Counted from the stretch's first letter, positions 9,248 through 18,558 are shown. The stretch: DNA of 64,000 bases from Muribaculaceae bacterium (GCA_023665425.1 JAMPDX010000001.1:917197-981196), one strand, 5' to 3'. Notes: generated by a model from the letters alone, not told the origin. Program-made: numbers and translations.

Positions 9248-9843
9248 AGCCTATAGTTAACCAATCAATTTATGTTATAACAACCAACACCCTCCGGAGG
9301 TTTGTCTCCGTCTTCTGAGCACACCTCCCTTGCAATTATAAATTCTCGAGACTATCATCGTTGCGAGGCGTATACTTGTTGTGACAATATGTATCTAATA
9401 TGAGTTTCTAATAACTAAGAGAGGCAGATATTTGACTGCCTCTATCTATTGATTATCAATCGGTTTATCTTAGATAGAGATGCTATTTTATGAGCTTTTC
9501 GACATCTTCATTTTTTGAGAAATCCTTCAGACATTATGGATTATGGCGGTTTATGTGATTGCACACCCTCATCACTTTATCAATCGATTTATTATTTAAC
9601 ATTTTTTAACAACTCTTTCAGAATTAATTCCATGTATATTTTGTAATTTTGCAATTGCATGTATCCATTATTGCCAAATGGATTATCTTTGGATTAATTT
9701 AAGGTTAAATACCAAACTTAAATAAAATTAGCTGATATAAGAAAATAAGAAATTTCTGTATCCATAATTTCATTATATAGCTTTCTATTCTACAAACACT
9801 TAAATCTAATAAATAATATATTATTAACAAAAAAATTAATTCC
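9248..9843. other. AT-rich gene-free stretch
   Basis: No coding region could be supported in about 600 bp. A GC-rich stem at 9420-9443 (AGAGGCAG and its complement) resembles a terminator. TAATTTTG at 9644-9651 and TATCTTTG at 9684-9691 are good -7 boxes for the protease gene that follows, although neither has a perfect -33 box. AT content rises sharply here. Confidence 0.6.
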
Positions 9844-11093
9844 ATGAAAACATTTATCTTAATGTTTTGTGCGTGTTTGTTATTGACCGCATGCTCGAGT
9901 GAAAATGAATTCTTCCTTGATAATCCAAAGGGGGAAGTGCAAATTAATGATTGTCATATTGATAAAGTTAGAGCGAAGCAAATTGCCGACAATATTCTAA
10001 AAAAGAAATAGGAACAAGAACTTCTCAAGAAGTTGTTGAGTATGACTACATATTGACTTCTCAAAAGACTAGAAATAGTAATAATTTGCCTGATACCTTG
10101 GCCTATATAATAAATTATGCCAATAACGGAGGCTTTGCAATAATAGCATCCGATTTCAGAGTGAATCCCGTATTAGCCTTTTCTTCTGAAGGTAGATTTA
10201 ATTATGAGAATGAGATGATTCAATTGTATTTCCTTAATAGAATTGAACCCTATATGACTTATATGCTCATGCAAAATAATACATTCCAGAATTTTAAACC
10301 TGAAGATTTAGAATATGGGTCGTGTGTTAGTATAGAACCTCATGGAGCTTTCGGGATACATCAATATTACCCATATAATAAATATATAGTAGAGGAGCTT
10401 TATGATATGGATTATCCGGCAGGTTGTGTAACAGTGGCCACGGCAATGGTGTTGTTAAACACAAAATGGAAGTTAGATTATCATGGAACGACATACCATA
10501 TGTATGCAATTAATGATGCTATCAAATATGAACCCGTTATATGGGATGCTCCTAAAAGAATATTCAATGGTGAGGATCCTGTGTTTAAAAAGGAAATAAC
10601 ATATACGTCTGAAGAAGCAGAGGATTTAGTTGCTAAATTGATGTATTGGTTGAGTAAAGATTTAAATATCGAGTATGGTAAATCATCAAATGGTGATTTA
10701 GAAGGACGAGGAAAACATACAAATGCAAGAGACTTTTTGAAAAAAATTGGTCTGGATATTCCAGCTGATTTTCAAACATGCGATATTTATGAAATGGCCA
10801 AATATCTTGACTCAGGCCACATATTATATATGTATGGATATACACCCAACCTTGTAGGACATGATTGGATCTGTGATGGTTGGAGATATTGTTACTATAT
10901 GGGAGATAAGAATAATATAGTTGATGTGTACCTTCATTTTGATTGGGGTTGGGGAGATCCTGACACAACTTATTATTCGGGTTCAATCTTTCAAGGGACA
11001 TATAGTATGATTGATGTCGGGAATTATACTTTTGGGCTTTTAAGGTATATGCCGGTGAAATGCGAATATTTTAGTAAATTAAAACCTGTTTAA
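9844..11093 (+). CDS. C10 (streptopain-like) lipoprotein peptidase, split by a -1 frameshift
   Basis: The first frame (9844-10011) encodes a lipoprotein signal with lipobox LLTAC (Cys17) and the start of a propeptide, then stops at TAG. A -1 shift at A_AAA_AAG (9999-10005) continues without a break to 11093, giving 416 residues. The fused protein shows the HQYYPYN segment, catalytic Cys195 in PAGCVTVATAM, catalytic His340 in VGHDWICDGW and the FDWGWGD segment, all hallmarks of family C10 cysteine peptidases such as streptopain. The N-terminal part with GGFAIIASD matches the Spi-like propeptide. It should be exported and lipid-anchored. Codons are AT-rich compared with neighbours. It may be a programmed frameshift, a recent mutation or a sequencing indel. 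The family call is firm. Confidence 0.75.
9999..10038 (+). promoter_or_regulatory. Candidate -1 frameshift signal
   Basis: A AAA AAG (9999-10005) is in the X XXY YYZ phase of the upstream frame, and the zero-frame stop TAG follows at 10009-10011. A hairpin of about nine pairs with one G-G mismatch spans 10015-10038 (core AACTTC, loop TCAA, GAAGTT), 9 nt after the heptamer. This layout resembles the dnaX signal. No nearby upstream Shine-Dalgarno stimulator is seen. Confidence 0.5.
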
Positions 11094-11095
11094 CT

Positions 11096-11953
11096 ATGGT
11101 AAAAAGAGTGATATTGCTGTTGGCCTTGCTCTGTCCACTGTTGGCGAAGTCTTTTGGATTTAAAGCTGAAGAGGTGTACAATGAGGGTATGCGTTGGGAA
11201 GGTTACTATGAGTCTTTCCCTCCGGGTCAACGTTATTATTTTGACTTCTTTATAGATGGTGTGACTGAGGTATTGGGTGAGAAGTGCTATAAGCTATGGA
11301 GTTTAAATAAAACGAATATGGACACTCAGCTCGCAATGTTAGTAAGGGCTGAAGGTAGTAGGGTTTATTACGTTACTTCGCTTGATGCAACACAATGGTC
11401 TCTGCTTTACGATTTTGATGTAGCTCTTTTTCAAGAGTGCAGCTTGCAATATCCAATGCCATGGGGTACGGATAGTGCTACCCACACCTTTAATCTCAGA
11501 TGCCTGCAGTGGTATGATGTATATGACACCGACCCAGGGTATGAGATGATGTTCCTCCAAAAGTTTGATGAGGATTTTGCACCTGAGGGCTATGCCGGAC
11601 AATGGATTAGAGGATTTGGAAATGTTGGTTTCCCGACACAAAATATAATAGGCATGGATGGTGAGATGAGGAGTCGATTAGTGCGTGCCTATCGTGGTGA
11701 AAAAGTATTCTACGATAATAAGACTTTGGCTATTGACCAAACTTTGGCCGATGAGTTTACGGTAGAGCAGCAAGGTCTGACTGTAATTATAAATGGAGTG
11801 CCGGCCGGCCAGCCTCTACAGCTTATTAGTCTGGACGGAAACGTATTATTATGTAGTCATACAACAGATGCGCCGGTGAAGTTAGATTTACCTGACTCAG
11901 GTATATATATACTTCGAGTTGGGGATATTACAAAGAAGATTGTTGTGCAATAA
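11096..11953 (+). CDS. Secreted protein with C-terminal sorting-like domain
   Basis: A 285-residue protein beginning 3 nt after the protease stop, so co-transcription is likely. It has a signal peptide (residues 1-20, cleavage near AKSFG). The last 75 residues (PLQLISLDGNVLL, then LPDSGIYILRVGDITKKIVVQ spaced along the end) resemble the beta-sandwich C-terminal domains used by type IX secretion in Bacteroidetes. The central part has aromatic-rich beta patterns and no motif I recognise. Pairing with a C10 protease suggests a companion exoprotein, a substrate or an inhibitor, but this is inference. AT content is high as in the protease gene. Confidence 0.65.
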   Translation: MVKRVILLLALLCPLLAKSFGFKAEEVYNEGMRWEGYYESFPPGQRYYFDFFIDGVTEVLGEKCYKLWSLNKTNMDTQLAMLVRAEGSRVYYVTSLDATQWSLLYDFDVALFQECSLQYPMPWGTDSATHTFNLRCLQWYDVYDTDPGYEMMFLQKFDEDFAPEGYAGQWIRGFGNVGFPTQNIIGMDGEMRSRLVRAYRGEKVFYDNKTLAIDQTLADEFTVEQQGLTVIINGVPAGQPLQLISLDGNVLLCSHTTDAPVKLDLPDSGIYILRVGDITKKIVVQ

Positions 11954-11972
11954 AACTAAGACATAACAACCC

Positions 11973-12006
11973 ATTAAATCGGTGTCCGTGAGGGCACCGA
12001 TTTAAT
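11973..12006 (+). terminator. Terminator hairpin, AAATCGGTGTCC type
   Basis: A 15-bp stem with one wobble pair encloses a GTGA loop, followed by TATATT. Nearly the same 12-bp stem recurs at 47990-48017, after the XRE gene. It probably ends the protease transcript. Confidence 0.75.
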
Positions 12007-12063
12007 TATATTACGCGCCAACAGCATTTGTCTGTTGACCTCTTATTATGTATGTGGTATACG

Positions 12064-12618
12064 TTAAGCGAGGTCCAACTCGTCGTTGTGGTCCTTCTTA
12101 TAGTAGGCGGAGAGGGTGCCGAGGAATTTGCTTATCTGGCTCACCGCAGCCATGGTCTCCGGGGAAATTTCCTTACCTTGTAGGCGAAGCAACAGCACGC
12201 CGTAAAGGGCAGTGAGGCATGCCTCAATCTCGCCCGGCATATCCTCCTGTTTTGAGGCGCCCGACTTGGCTCGCAATTCCACTATGAGGGGCAGCGTGGC
12301 GTAATACTGGTTGGCAAAGGGGGAGTATTTCGGGTCCTTTATAAGTCTACGGCATAGATCGGCCATCTCACCCACAAGGTTCTTGTTCATTTGCAGGTGG
12401 CCGCTTTTTTCTATCCCCTCACGGCGCATCATATCGATGAGGCTTTCGTACCATTCTTCCAGCTCTTTGCGCTGTTGGTCCGACAAGCCGGTATACTTGT
12501 CTATGATGTTGTGGCGTATAGAGTCCATATCGAGATGATTGGCACGAATTAAGTCCTCAATCTGCCACATATAGAGGATATATTCGGCTACATTTTCATT
12601 CTTCTTTACCTGATGCAT
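12064..12618 (-). CDS. DUF4924 family protein
   Basis: A 184-residue, mainly helical, cytoplasmic protein without signal or membrane segments. The pattern (VAEYILYMWQIEDLIR at residues 10-25, then DKYTGLSD, and a C-terminal IKFLGTLS-like helix) fits DUF4924, a Bacteroidetes family usually found beside ligA. Its start overlaps the 3' end of ligA by 23 bp, so the two are almost certainly translated from one message. Function is unknown; constant linkage to DNA ligase hints at, but does not prove, a replication or repair link. Confidence 0.8.
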   Translation of the reverse strand: MHQVKKNENVAEYILYMWQIEDLIRANHLDMDSIRHNIIDKYTGLSDQQRKELEEWYESLIDMMRREGIEKSGHLQMNKNLVGEMADLCRRLIKDPKYSPFANQYYATLPLIVELRAKSGASKQEDMPGEIEACLTALYGVLLLRLQGKEISPETMAAVSQISKFLGTLSAYYKKDHNDELDLA

Positions 12619-14629
12619 TGTCTACAATCTTTAAAAATTCATCTTCCGAGATCATGGGGATGCCCAGAGATTCACATTTTTGTCGTTTGGAGGGGCCCAT
12701 GTTATCGCCGGCCAGTACAAACGATGTCTTTTTGCTTATGCTACCCACATTCTTGCCCCCGTTAGCCTCGATAATGGCTTTGTATTCATCGCGGCTATGG
12801 TGCAGGAAGGTGCCCGATATCACGATAGATTTGCCTTCCAGGGTAGTGCCGGCCGGCTGCATTTGCTCCGGAGACAGCGACATTGTCACCCCGGCAGCTA
12901 TGAGGGCATCGATATCGGCGATATTGCTGTCAAGGCGCATGAAGTCGAAGATGGCACGCGCTATCACGGGACCCACATCCGGGATGGCTGTCAGTTCCTC
13001 CTCAGACATAGAGCGGAGGCGCTCCATGGTCTGAGCATGCCGTGCCACTCGCTTGGCAGTTGTCTCTCCCACTCCCGGAATTGACAAGGCATATACCACC
13101 CGCTCAAAGGGTACTGATTTTGAGGCCTCAATACCATCCATAATGCGTTTGGCAGACTTCTCGCCGAGGCGGTCGAGCACCGAGAGTTTGTCGGCCGTAA
13201 GTTGGTAAATATCTGCTATGGTGGTCACGAGTCCGGTAGCGTAAAGCATCTCGGCAGTCTCCTCGCCTATGCCATCTATATCCATCATCCTTCGAGCGCA
13301 GAAATGCTCAATGCGGCCGGTGATTTGCGGGCGGCAACCGTATCTGTTGGGACATACCCAAGCGGCTTCTCCCTCAATACGTACAAGCGGAGTGCCGCAG
13401 TCCCGGCAATGAGTTACAAACTCTACCGGCCTGGAGCCCGGGATGCGTTGAGACTTATCTACACTTACTATTTTGGGTATAATTTCGCCACCCTTCTCCA
13501 CATAGACATGATCTCCTTCATGGATGTCGAGCTGGTGTATTATATCCTCATTGTGCAGTGAGGCGCGCTTCACAATTGTGCCGGAGAGCAACACCGGCTC
13601 AAGATTGGCCACCGGGGTGACGACTCCCATTCGCCCTGTCTCGAAGGAGACAAAACGCAGAGGGGTGCACGCCTGCTCGGGATTGAACTTATAAGCGATA
13701 GCCCATCGAGGCGACTTGGCTGTAGAGCCCAAATTGAGTTGCTGGCGCAGGGAGTTGACTTTGAAGACAAGTCCATCTGTAGCCACCGGCAGCTCGCGGC
13801 GAGCCGTGTCCCAGTGCTCAATGAAGTTGTTGACGTCATCAAGCGAGTGGAGCAGCTGCATGTGCGGGCTCACTTTGAAGCCCCATGAGCGGGCGGCAAG
13901 CATATTGTCATAATGATTGTCTGTAGGCAAGTTATTCCCAAGTAGCGAATAGAAGCGTGCATCCAGATGCCGCTCGGCCACCACACGCGGATTGCGGGTC
14001 TTCAGTGTGCCGGAGGCTGCATTGCGCGGATTGGCAAACAATGGCTCCTCATTGTATGCGCGCTCTTGGTTGAGGCGTTCAAACTCGTCCCATGGCAGGA
14101 GTATCTCGCCGCGTATTTCAAACTCATGAGGCCAAGAGCCGGGCTGCAGACGCAATGGAATGGAATGGATAGTCTTAATATTTGCCGTGACATCGTCGCC
14201 ACGAGTGCCGTCGCCGCGTGTAACGGCCCTTATCAACTCACCATTGATGTAGAGCAGTGAGATGGATGTACCGTCAAACTTCAGCTCACCCACTACCTCA
14301 AAATGCTCGCCACCCAGAGCAGTGCGCACACGCGAGAACCAATCATCCACATCCTGCATGTTGTATGAGTTGGCGAGTGATATCATGGGCCGCTCATGGA
14401 TCACCTGTTCGAACCCGGCAGTCAAGTCGCTGCCGATGCGTTGAGTAGGGGAGAGGGGGTCGGCATATTCCGGATGAGCTGCTTCCAATGTTTCCAGCTC
14501 TTTGAGCAGCATATCAAACTCCCTGTCTGAAACGGTGGGGGCGTTCAGCACATAGTACTGATGGTTATACAGATGGAGCAGAGAGCGCAGCTCCTGTATG
14601 CGTGTAGCGGCATCATCCATAAGTGTCAT
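12596..14629 (-). CDS. ligA: NAD-dependent DNA ligase
   Basis: A protein of about 677 residues with the full LigA architecture. The nucleotidyltransferase domain has the adenylated lysine in LKFDG (residue 117 from this start), then come the OB fold, a four-cysteine zinc finger (CRDCG with VCPNRYGC near residues 400-425), helix-hairpin-helix repeats and a C-terminal BRCT domain. It seals nicks in replication and repair. I chose ATG at 14629 because a TTG five codons upstream lies inside a repeat-like motif; ATG at 14620 is also possible. A promoter lies at 14661-14691. The gene precedes DUF4924 with an overlap. Confidence 0.94.
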   Translation of the reverse strand: MTLMDDAATRIQELRSLLHLYNHQYYVLNAPTVSDREFDMLLKELETLEAAHPEYADPLSPTQRIGSDLTAGFEQVIHERPMISLANSYNMQDVDDWFSRVRTALGGEHFEVVGELKFDGTSISLLYINGELIRAVTRGDGTRGDDVTANIKTIHSIPLRLQPGSWPHEFEIRGEILLPWDEFERLNQERAYNEEPLFANPRNAASGTLKTRNPRVVAERHLDARFYSLLGNNLPTDNHYDNMLAARSWGFKVSPHMQLLHSLDDVNNFIEHWDTARRELPVATDGLVFKVNSLRQQLNLGSTAKSPRWAIAYKFNPEQACTPLRFVSFETGRMGVVTPVANLEPVLLSGTIVKRASLHNEDIIHQLDIHEGDHVYVEKGGEIIPKIVSVDKSQRIPGSRPVEFVTHCRDCGTPLVRIEGEAAWVCPNRYGCRPQITGRIEHFCARRMMDIDGIGEETAEMLYATGLVTTIADIYQLTADKLSVLDRLGEKSAKRIMDGIEASKSVPFERVVYALSIPGVGETTAKRVARHAQTMERLRSMSEEELTAIPDVGPVIARAIFDFMRLDSNIADIDALIAAGVTMSLSPEQMQPAGTTLEGKSIVISGTFLHHSRDEYKAIIEANGGKNVGSISKKTSFVLAGDNMGPSKRQKCESLGIPMISEDEFLKIVDNASGKEE

Positions 14630-14660
14630 TTTTTTATTAAACAAGCTTTGAAGTAGACTG

Positions 14661-14691
14661 CAAATTTACAAAAATAGCCACGAATAACAAA
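14661..14691 (-). promoter_or_regulatory. ligA promoter
   Basis: On the minus strand TTTG (14691-14688), a 19-nt spacer and TAAATTTG (14668-14661) match the Bacteroidetes sigma-ABfr consensus. The predicted leader to the ATG at 14629 is about 25 nt. Confidence 0.7.
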
Positions 14692-14702
14692 ACTCTTAGG
14701 TA

Positions 14703-16196
14703 TCAAAGCTTGTAGATAAGTTGCAGTGACTGGGTGAAGACATTCGATGTGACCGGCAGATGGTCTCGATACTTGGTGTGGCGGAAGTAATATGTGAGTT
14801 GTGCTCCCAAATAGAGCTTCTTCCATAACCGCAGTTGGGCATTGATATCTGTAACGGCAAATGTGCATGCGCTCCGGTCTCCCATTACGTTGAAGGTCGA
14901 CTCATTCACGTCGCTCAGGTTGACTGTCGGCGGATATCCTTTCCAGGTGAAGAGGCGATAGATGGAGGTGTTGGCAGAGATGCAAAACTTCTCTTTCTCC
15001 CATGTGAACTGAGCTCCGGCCTTTACAGAGAAGCCGCAGGCCAGGTTGTAGTTGCGCTGGTCGAGATTGAAGTAGTCTGTCAGCACACCACCGAGCAAGA
15101 CGGCGTTGGCATGAAGGTCTGCGTCAAATATGGCGCGAGGGCTCAATCGGTTGCGATACATCATACCTACACCCACAGATGCCGGCACTCCGAGCTTGAA
15201 GGGTATCTTGCGCAGTGCCGTGCTCACCGAGTCGGAGTCGAAATAGTCAAAGTCTTGATACAAGCCGATAGACAAGTCATCCTTGTGATGGTCGAGCAAT
15301 TCGCGTGCGAGCAAGCGCCCTTGTACATTCAGGCGTGAAAGTATGGGCTGGTGGGTTACGAAGTTGAGCCCGGCATGGAAGGTGAAGTAGTCATACGGCT
15401 TGGTGGAGTGCACCTCAAAGCGGTCACCATACTCCATGGTGAGCCCCAAGCTGCCACCTATCTTAAAGTCGCGCACGCCGTCATGCGAGTACTCCATCAC
15501 TTTGGCGCCACCGGTGATTTGTATACCTACGGCAGGGGTACCAAACTGTTTGCCCGAGGTGGGTCTTACCTTCCACATATCGCCGGTAATCAAACGTGTG
15601 AAGCCACGCATCGGGTTTACGATGAAGACTCCTACCTCACGTGCAGCACGCTCGGCACCACTTGTGCGGTCATCTATCATGGTATCGGAGATGCGATAGG
15701 TCATCTCTCCGAGCACCACGCCACCTATGGGAGTGGCTATGATATCGTTTGTCGACGGGTATTCACACTCCATAAACAGTTCCCACATGGCAGAGCCGCC
15801 GATGGCAAAGAGAGAGGACTGCCAGAAATTGAAACCATTGGAGCGTGCTCCGTTGAAGTATAGGTTGCCGCTGTAGGGATGCAGGAACATATTGTCCCCC
15901 AGATTGTCGTTATCCCACTTGAAGCCGCTGGTGAGGTTTCGCTTCATGGTGTGCAGATTGATGCGGGCATAGTCTGCATTCTGCACATATCGGTCGAACG
16001 CCCACAGACCAATGTTGAAACCGAAATCAGTGGCTGCCGCCCTCCAAAAATGCTTCTGCTCAGCTCGCTCCACATCGGCACTATCGGGAGGGGCTTGCTC
16101 GCGGATATTATACATGATCGGCATTTGAGCATGTATGTATGGAGCTATCGCGAGCGAAAGTGCCATCAATAATAATATGTGGAGTGTGTTTTTCAC
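14703..16196 (-). CDS. DUF3943 domain-containing outer-envelope protein
   Basis: A 497-residue protein with a signal peptide (residues 1-23). The FWRAAATDFGFNIGLWAFDR segment near residue 50, the HPYSGNLYFNGARSNGFNFW stretch and the ECEYPSTNDIIATPIGG segment are typical of DUF3943. The C-terminal half alternates aromatic and polar residues like an outer-membrane beta barrel and ends in a short aromatic-containing strand (SLQLIYKL). It is probably located in the outer membrane; the function is unknown. It is a single gene upstream of ligA on the same strand, but ligA has its own promoter. The upstream gap contains a 24-bp AT palindrome. Confidence 0.8.
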   Translation of the reverse strand: MKNTLHILLLMALSLAIAPYIHAQMPIMYNIREQAPPDSADVERAEQKHFWRAAATDFGFNIGLWAFDRYVQNADYARINLHTMKRNLTSGFKWDNDNLGDNMFLHPYSGNLYFNGARSNGFNFWQSSLFAIGGSAMWELFMECEYPSTNDIIATPIGGVVLGEMTYRISDTMIDDRTSGAERAAREVGVFIVNPMRGFTRLITGDMWKVRPTSGKQFGTPAVGIQITGGAKVMEYSHDGVRDFKIGGSLGLTMEYGDRFEVHSTKPYDYFTFHAGLNFVTHQPILSRLNVQGRLLARELLDHHKDDLSIGLYQDFDYFDSDSVSTALRKIPFKLGVPASVGVGMMYRNRLSPRAIFDADLHANAVLLGGVLTDYFNLDQRNYNLACGFSVKAGAQFTWEKEKFCISANTSIYRLFTWKGYPPTVNLSDVNESTFNVMGDRSACTFAVTDINAQLRLWKKLYLGAQLTYYFRHTKYRDHLPVTSNVFTQSLQLIYKL

Positions 16197-16216
16197 AAGA
16201 TATAGTGTTATAAGTA

Positions 16217-16240
16217 GTGTTTTAATTTAAATTAAAACAC
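16217..16240. repeat. Perfect 24-bp AT palindrome
   Basis: GTGTTTTAATTT and its exact complement meet at 16228/16229, between the TPR gene and the DUF3943 gene on the minus strand. It can act as a terminator-like hairpin or a dyad binding site. A GTGTTTTAATTTT fragment recurs near 28168, and TCAATTTAAATTAA recurs in the palindromic element near 35.7 kb. Confidence 0.6.
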
Positions 16241-16275
16241 CTATATCAAGTTGATAGTTCAATATTTATAGTATA

Positions 16276-17919
16276 TTATAATGAGGAAGATTGGGAGTTG
16301 TAGCGAATGAGCAGGTAAGCCCGGGCGAGGCCCAATTCGCCGGCACGACTCCAGTCTGCTATGGCTTTATGCTTGTCTCCCAAGGCGCTGTACAGCAAGC
16401 CGCGATTAAGGTATGCCTGGGCAAATTTGGGGTTGAGAGTCAATACTTTGTTATAGCAGTTGATGGCTTGGTCTATCTCGCCCCCCTGTGCCAGCAACAC
16501 CGCTTTATCATATAAGGCATATACCATATCCGGGTCTATGGCGAGAGCCCGGTCAAGATCCTCAATCGCCAAGGCGAGTGTGTTGCCGGCCCGAGCCTCT
16601 GCACTCATCCGTTCCCCCTTCTCGGCACGGCGTGCCTGCTGTCGATATGTGTCGGCCATGCTTGCCCTAACGTATGCGCGCTCCAGGTAGGGGAGTGCCA
16701 GGCCGGGCTTTGCCGCTATTATCTGATTGAGGTCAGTGAGGGCAGACTCGTAATTCTTGAGCATGGAGTAAGCCACAGCTCGGCCCAACAGTCGCTCGGG
16801 GGTGGGGTGGTCAATCCCTTCTTCGGCGTAGGCAAACAGTGCTACTGCCTGGTCGGCGTCCGGGGTGTCAGAGGCTCTGCCGCTCAGATAGATAGGCGAG
16901 GGGTAACGGCCTGCTATATTCAGGCCGGGGAGCTCCCGATAAGGATAAGCAAGGGGATGCAAATCATCGTAGGGATGTGTGAATGAGAGTGCGAACAAAC
17001 CGCATGGCTGCTCTTCTGTCGGCTGTACGGGAAGTTGCGTTGGTAGCAAAATATTTCCGGCAAGGGGTAGCGGCGCTAAAGTCGGCTCACCTCCTGAGAG
17101 GTTTGATAAGGCCTGCTTGTTTGCCGGATTTAGTTCAAGAGCCGCATGGAAGTCGGCTGCAGCTCCTTGTTTATCGCCCATGTGATTGCGTACCACACCG
17201 CGATTTACAAATAGAGCGTCGTTGTGAGGCATGAGTCGCAGGGCAATATTCAGACATTTGAGGGCTTTAGCCCATTGATGCTGAGATAGGTATATGTCGA
17301 CGCGAAGCAGTGTCGGCTCGGCACTGTTGGCACCATACCCGCGCATATTATCGAGCAGAGCGAGTGCCCCCACAGTGTCATGCTGCATCAGCAGGGAGCG
17401 GGCATGGGCCGTATAGGCCGGGATGAAGTGGGGGTAGAGTCTGTGTACACGGTCGTATGCCTTCCGGCTGTTGGTTTGCTTCCCCAATTTGTCGTATGCC
17501 AAAGCGCTGTAAAACAGGAATGTGCGGTCGTCGGGCAATAATGACAGACCTGTATTGAAGTCGGCCACGGCAGCAGAGTCTTGCCCCAATTGCATACGTG
17601 ACACGCCGCGCACCCGGTATGGCTCGCGCAGGTATGAATCCAAATCAATAGCCGTGGTACAGTCAGCGGCAGCCCCGGTAAAGTCGCCGAGCAGCATCTT
17701 GGCCAACCCTCGCAGATAATATGGTTCTGCCAGGTATGGCTTGGCTTGTATGGCCTTGCCCAAATACTGCACTGCGAGGGCATAATCTTCGCTGTCAATG
17801 AGTTGACGACCTATGGCGAGGGTCTGCTCGGCACTTATCTGTGCAAACGCGACAGGTGTCGTGACGGCCGTTAAAGCCATCATGACACCTGTAATCCATA
17901 TTCGCCACTTTGCAACCAT
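16276..17919 (-). CDS. Tetratricopeptide repeat protein
   Basis: A 547-residue protein with a signal peptide (residues 1-26, ending near VAFAQ). It has roughly six N-terminal TPR units (about 30-275), a middle insert (about 280-350) and further TPR units to the C terminus. Repeats follow the pattern AxxYLxRGLAKMLLGD. It is probably periplasmic and scaffolds protein interactions; no partner can be named. The start codon lies only 4 nt downstream of a TAACTTTG -7 box, the same geometry as the AddB-like gene, which suggests a leaderless message. Confidence 0.85.
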   Translation of the reverse strand: MVAKWRIWITGVMMALTAVTTPVAFAQISAEQTLAIGRQLIDSEDYALAVQYLGKAIQAKPYLAEPYYLRGLAKMLLGDFTGAAADCTTAIDLDSYLREPYRVRGVSRMQLGQDSAAVADFNTGLSLLPDDRTFLFYSALAYDKLGKQTNSRKAYDRVHRLYPHFIPAYTAHARSLLMQHDTVGALALLDNMRGYGANSAEPTLLRVDIYLSQHQWAKALKCLNIALRLMPHNDALFVNRGVVRNHMGDKQGAAADFHAALELNPANKQALSNLSGGEPTLAPLPLAGNILLPTQLPVQPTEEQPCGLFALSFTHPYDDLHPLAYPYRELPGLNIAGRYPSPIYLSGRASDTPDADQAVALFAYAEEGIDHPTPERLLGRAVAYSMLKNYESALTDLNQIIAAKPGLALPYLERAYVRASMADTYRQQARRAEKGERMSAEARAGNTLALAIEDLDRALAIDPDMVYALYDKAVLLAQGGEIDQAINCYNKVLTLNPKFAQAYLNRGLLYSALGDKHKAIADWSRAGELGLARAYLLIRYNSQSSSL

Positions 17920-17923
17920 ACTG

Positions 17924-17931
17924 CAAAGTTA
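17924..17931 (-). promoter_or_regulatory. -7 box abutting the TPR start codon
   Basis: TAACTTTG reads on the minus strand 4 nt before the ATG at 17919. The -33 box is weak (TTGA at a 22-nt spacing). Transcription from it would begin at or just after the start codon. Confidence 0.5.
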
Positions 17932-17976
17932 GCAAACTTTTTTGAAATATCTCTCAATGATGATTAATAAGTGATG

Positions 17977-18558
17977 TTAGCCGGCGTAACGTGTCTCAAC
18001 CACAGACCAGTCTACAATGTCCCACAGAGCTGCCAGATAGGCAGGGCGACGGTTCTGATAGTCAAGATAGTATGCGTGCTCCCACACGTCAAACACCAGA
18101 ATGGGGCGCAGTCCTTCTGTCATGGGGTTACCGGCATTTTGTGTTTGGGTAAGGAACAGATTGCCCTCTTCGTCGGCTGATAGCCATACCCATCCTGAGC
18201 CAAAGATGCCGGCGCCGGCCTCCTCAAATTTCTTCTTGAACTCCTCAAAGCTGCCGAAGCTCTCATTTATCTTATCGGCAAGGACACCCTCCGGGGCCTT
18301 CTTGCCGTCCGGTGAGAACTGGAAGAAGTAGAAGATGTGGTTCCACGCCTGTGAGGCATTGTTGAACAATGGGCCCTCCGATGTCTTGATAATCTCTTCG
18401 AGAGGCTCATCGGCAAACTCGGTGCCTTCAATCAGACGATTGAGGTTGTCTATATAGGCCTTTTCATGTTTGCCATAGTGATAGTCTATTGTCTCCTGAC
18501 TGATGGCCGGTGCCAATGCATCAGGGGTGTACGGAAGTTTAGGTTGTGTGAATTTCAT
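17977..18558 (-). CDS. sodB: Superoxide dismutase (Fe/Mn type)
   Basis: A 193-residue cytoplasmic enzyme of the iron/manganese superoxide dismutase family, converting superoxide to oxygen and hydrogen peroxide. Metal ligands His27, His74, Asp157 and His161 (DVWEHAYY) are all present, and the family signature around GSGWVWL is intact. Length equals that of E. coli SodB. Bacteroides relatives are cambialistic, accepting Fe or Mn, so either metal is possible. It is followed on the same strand by the ThiE-like gene's upstream region, with no overlap. Confidence 0.95.
   Translation of the reverse strand: MKFTQPKLPYTPDALAPAISQETIDYHYGKHEKAYIDNLNRLIEGTEFADEPLEEIIKTSEGPLFNNASQAWNHIFYFFQFSPDGKKAPEGVLADKINESFGSFEEFKKKFEEAGAGIFGSGWVWLSADEEGNLFLTQTQNAGNPMTEGLRPILVFDVWEHAYYLDYQNRRPAYLAALWDIVDWSVVETRYAG

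Noticed and set aside
14405..14425. TTCGAACCC-like sequence recalling a tRNA T-arm
   Set aside because: It lies inside ligA and no acceptor or anticodon stem can be built around it.
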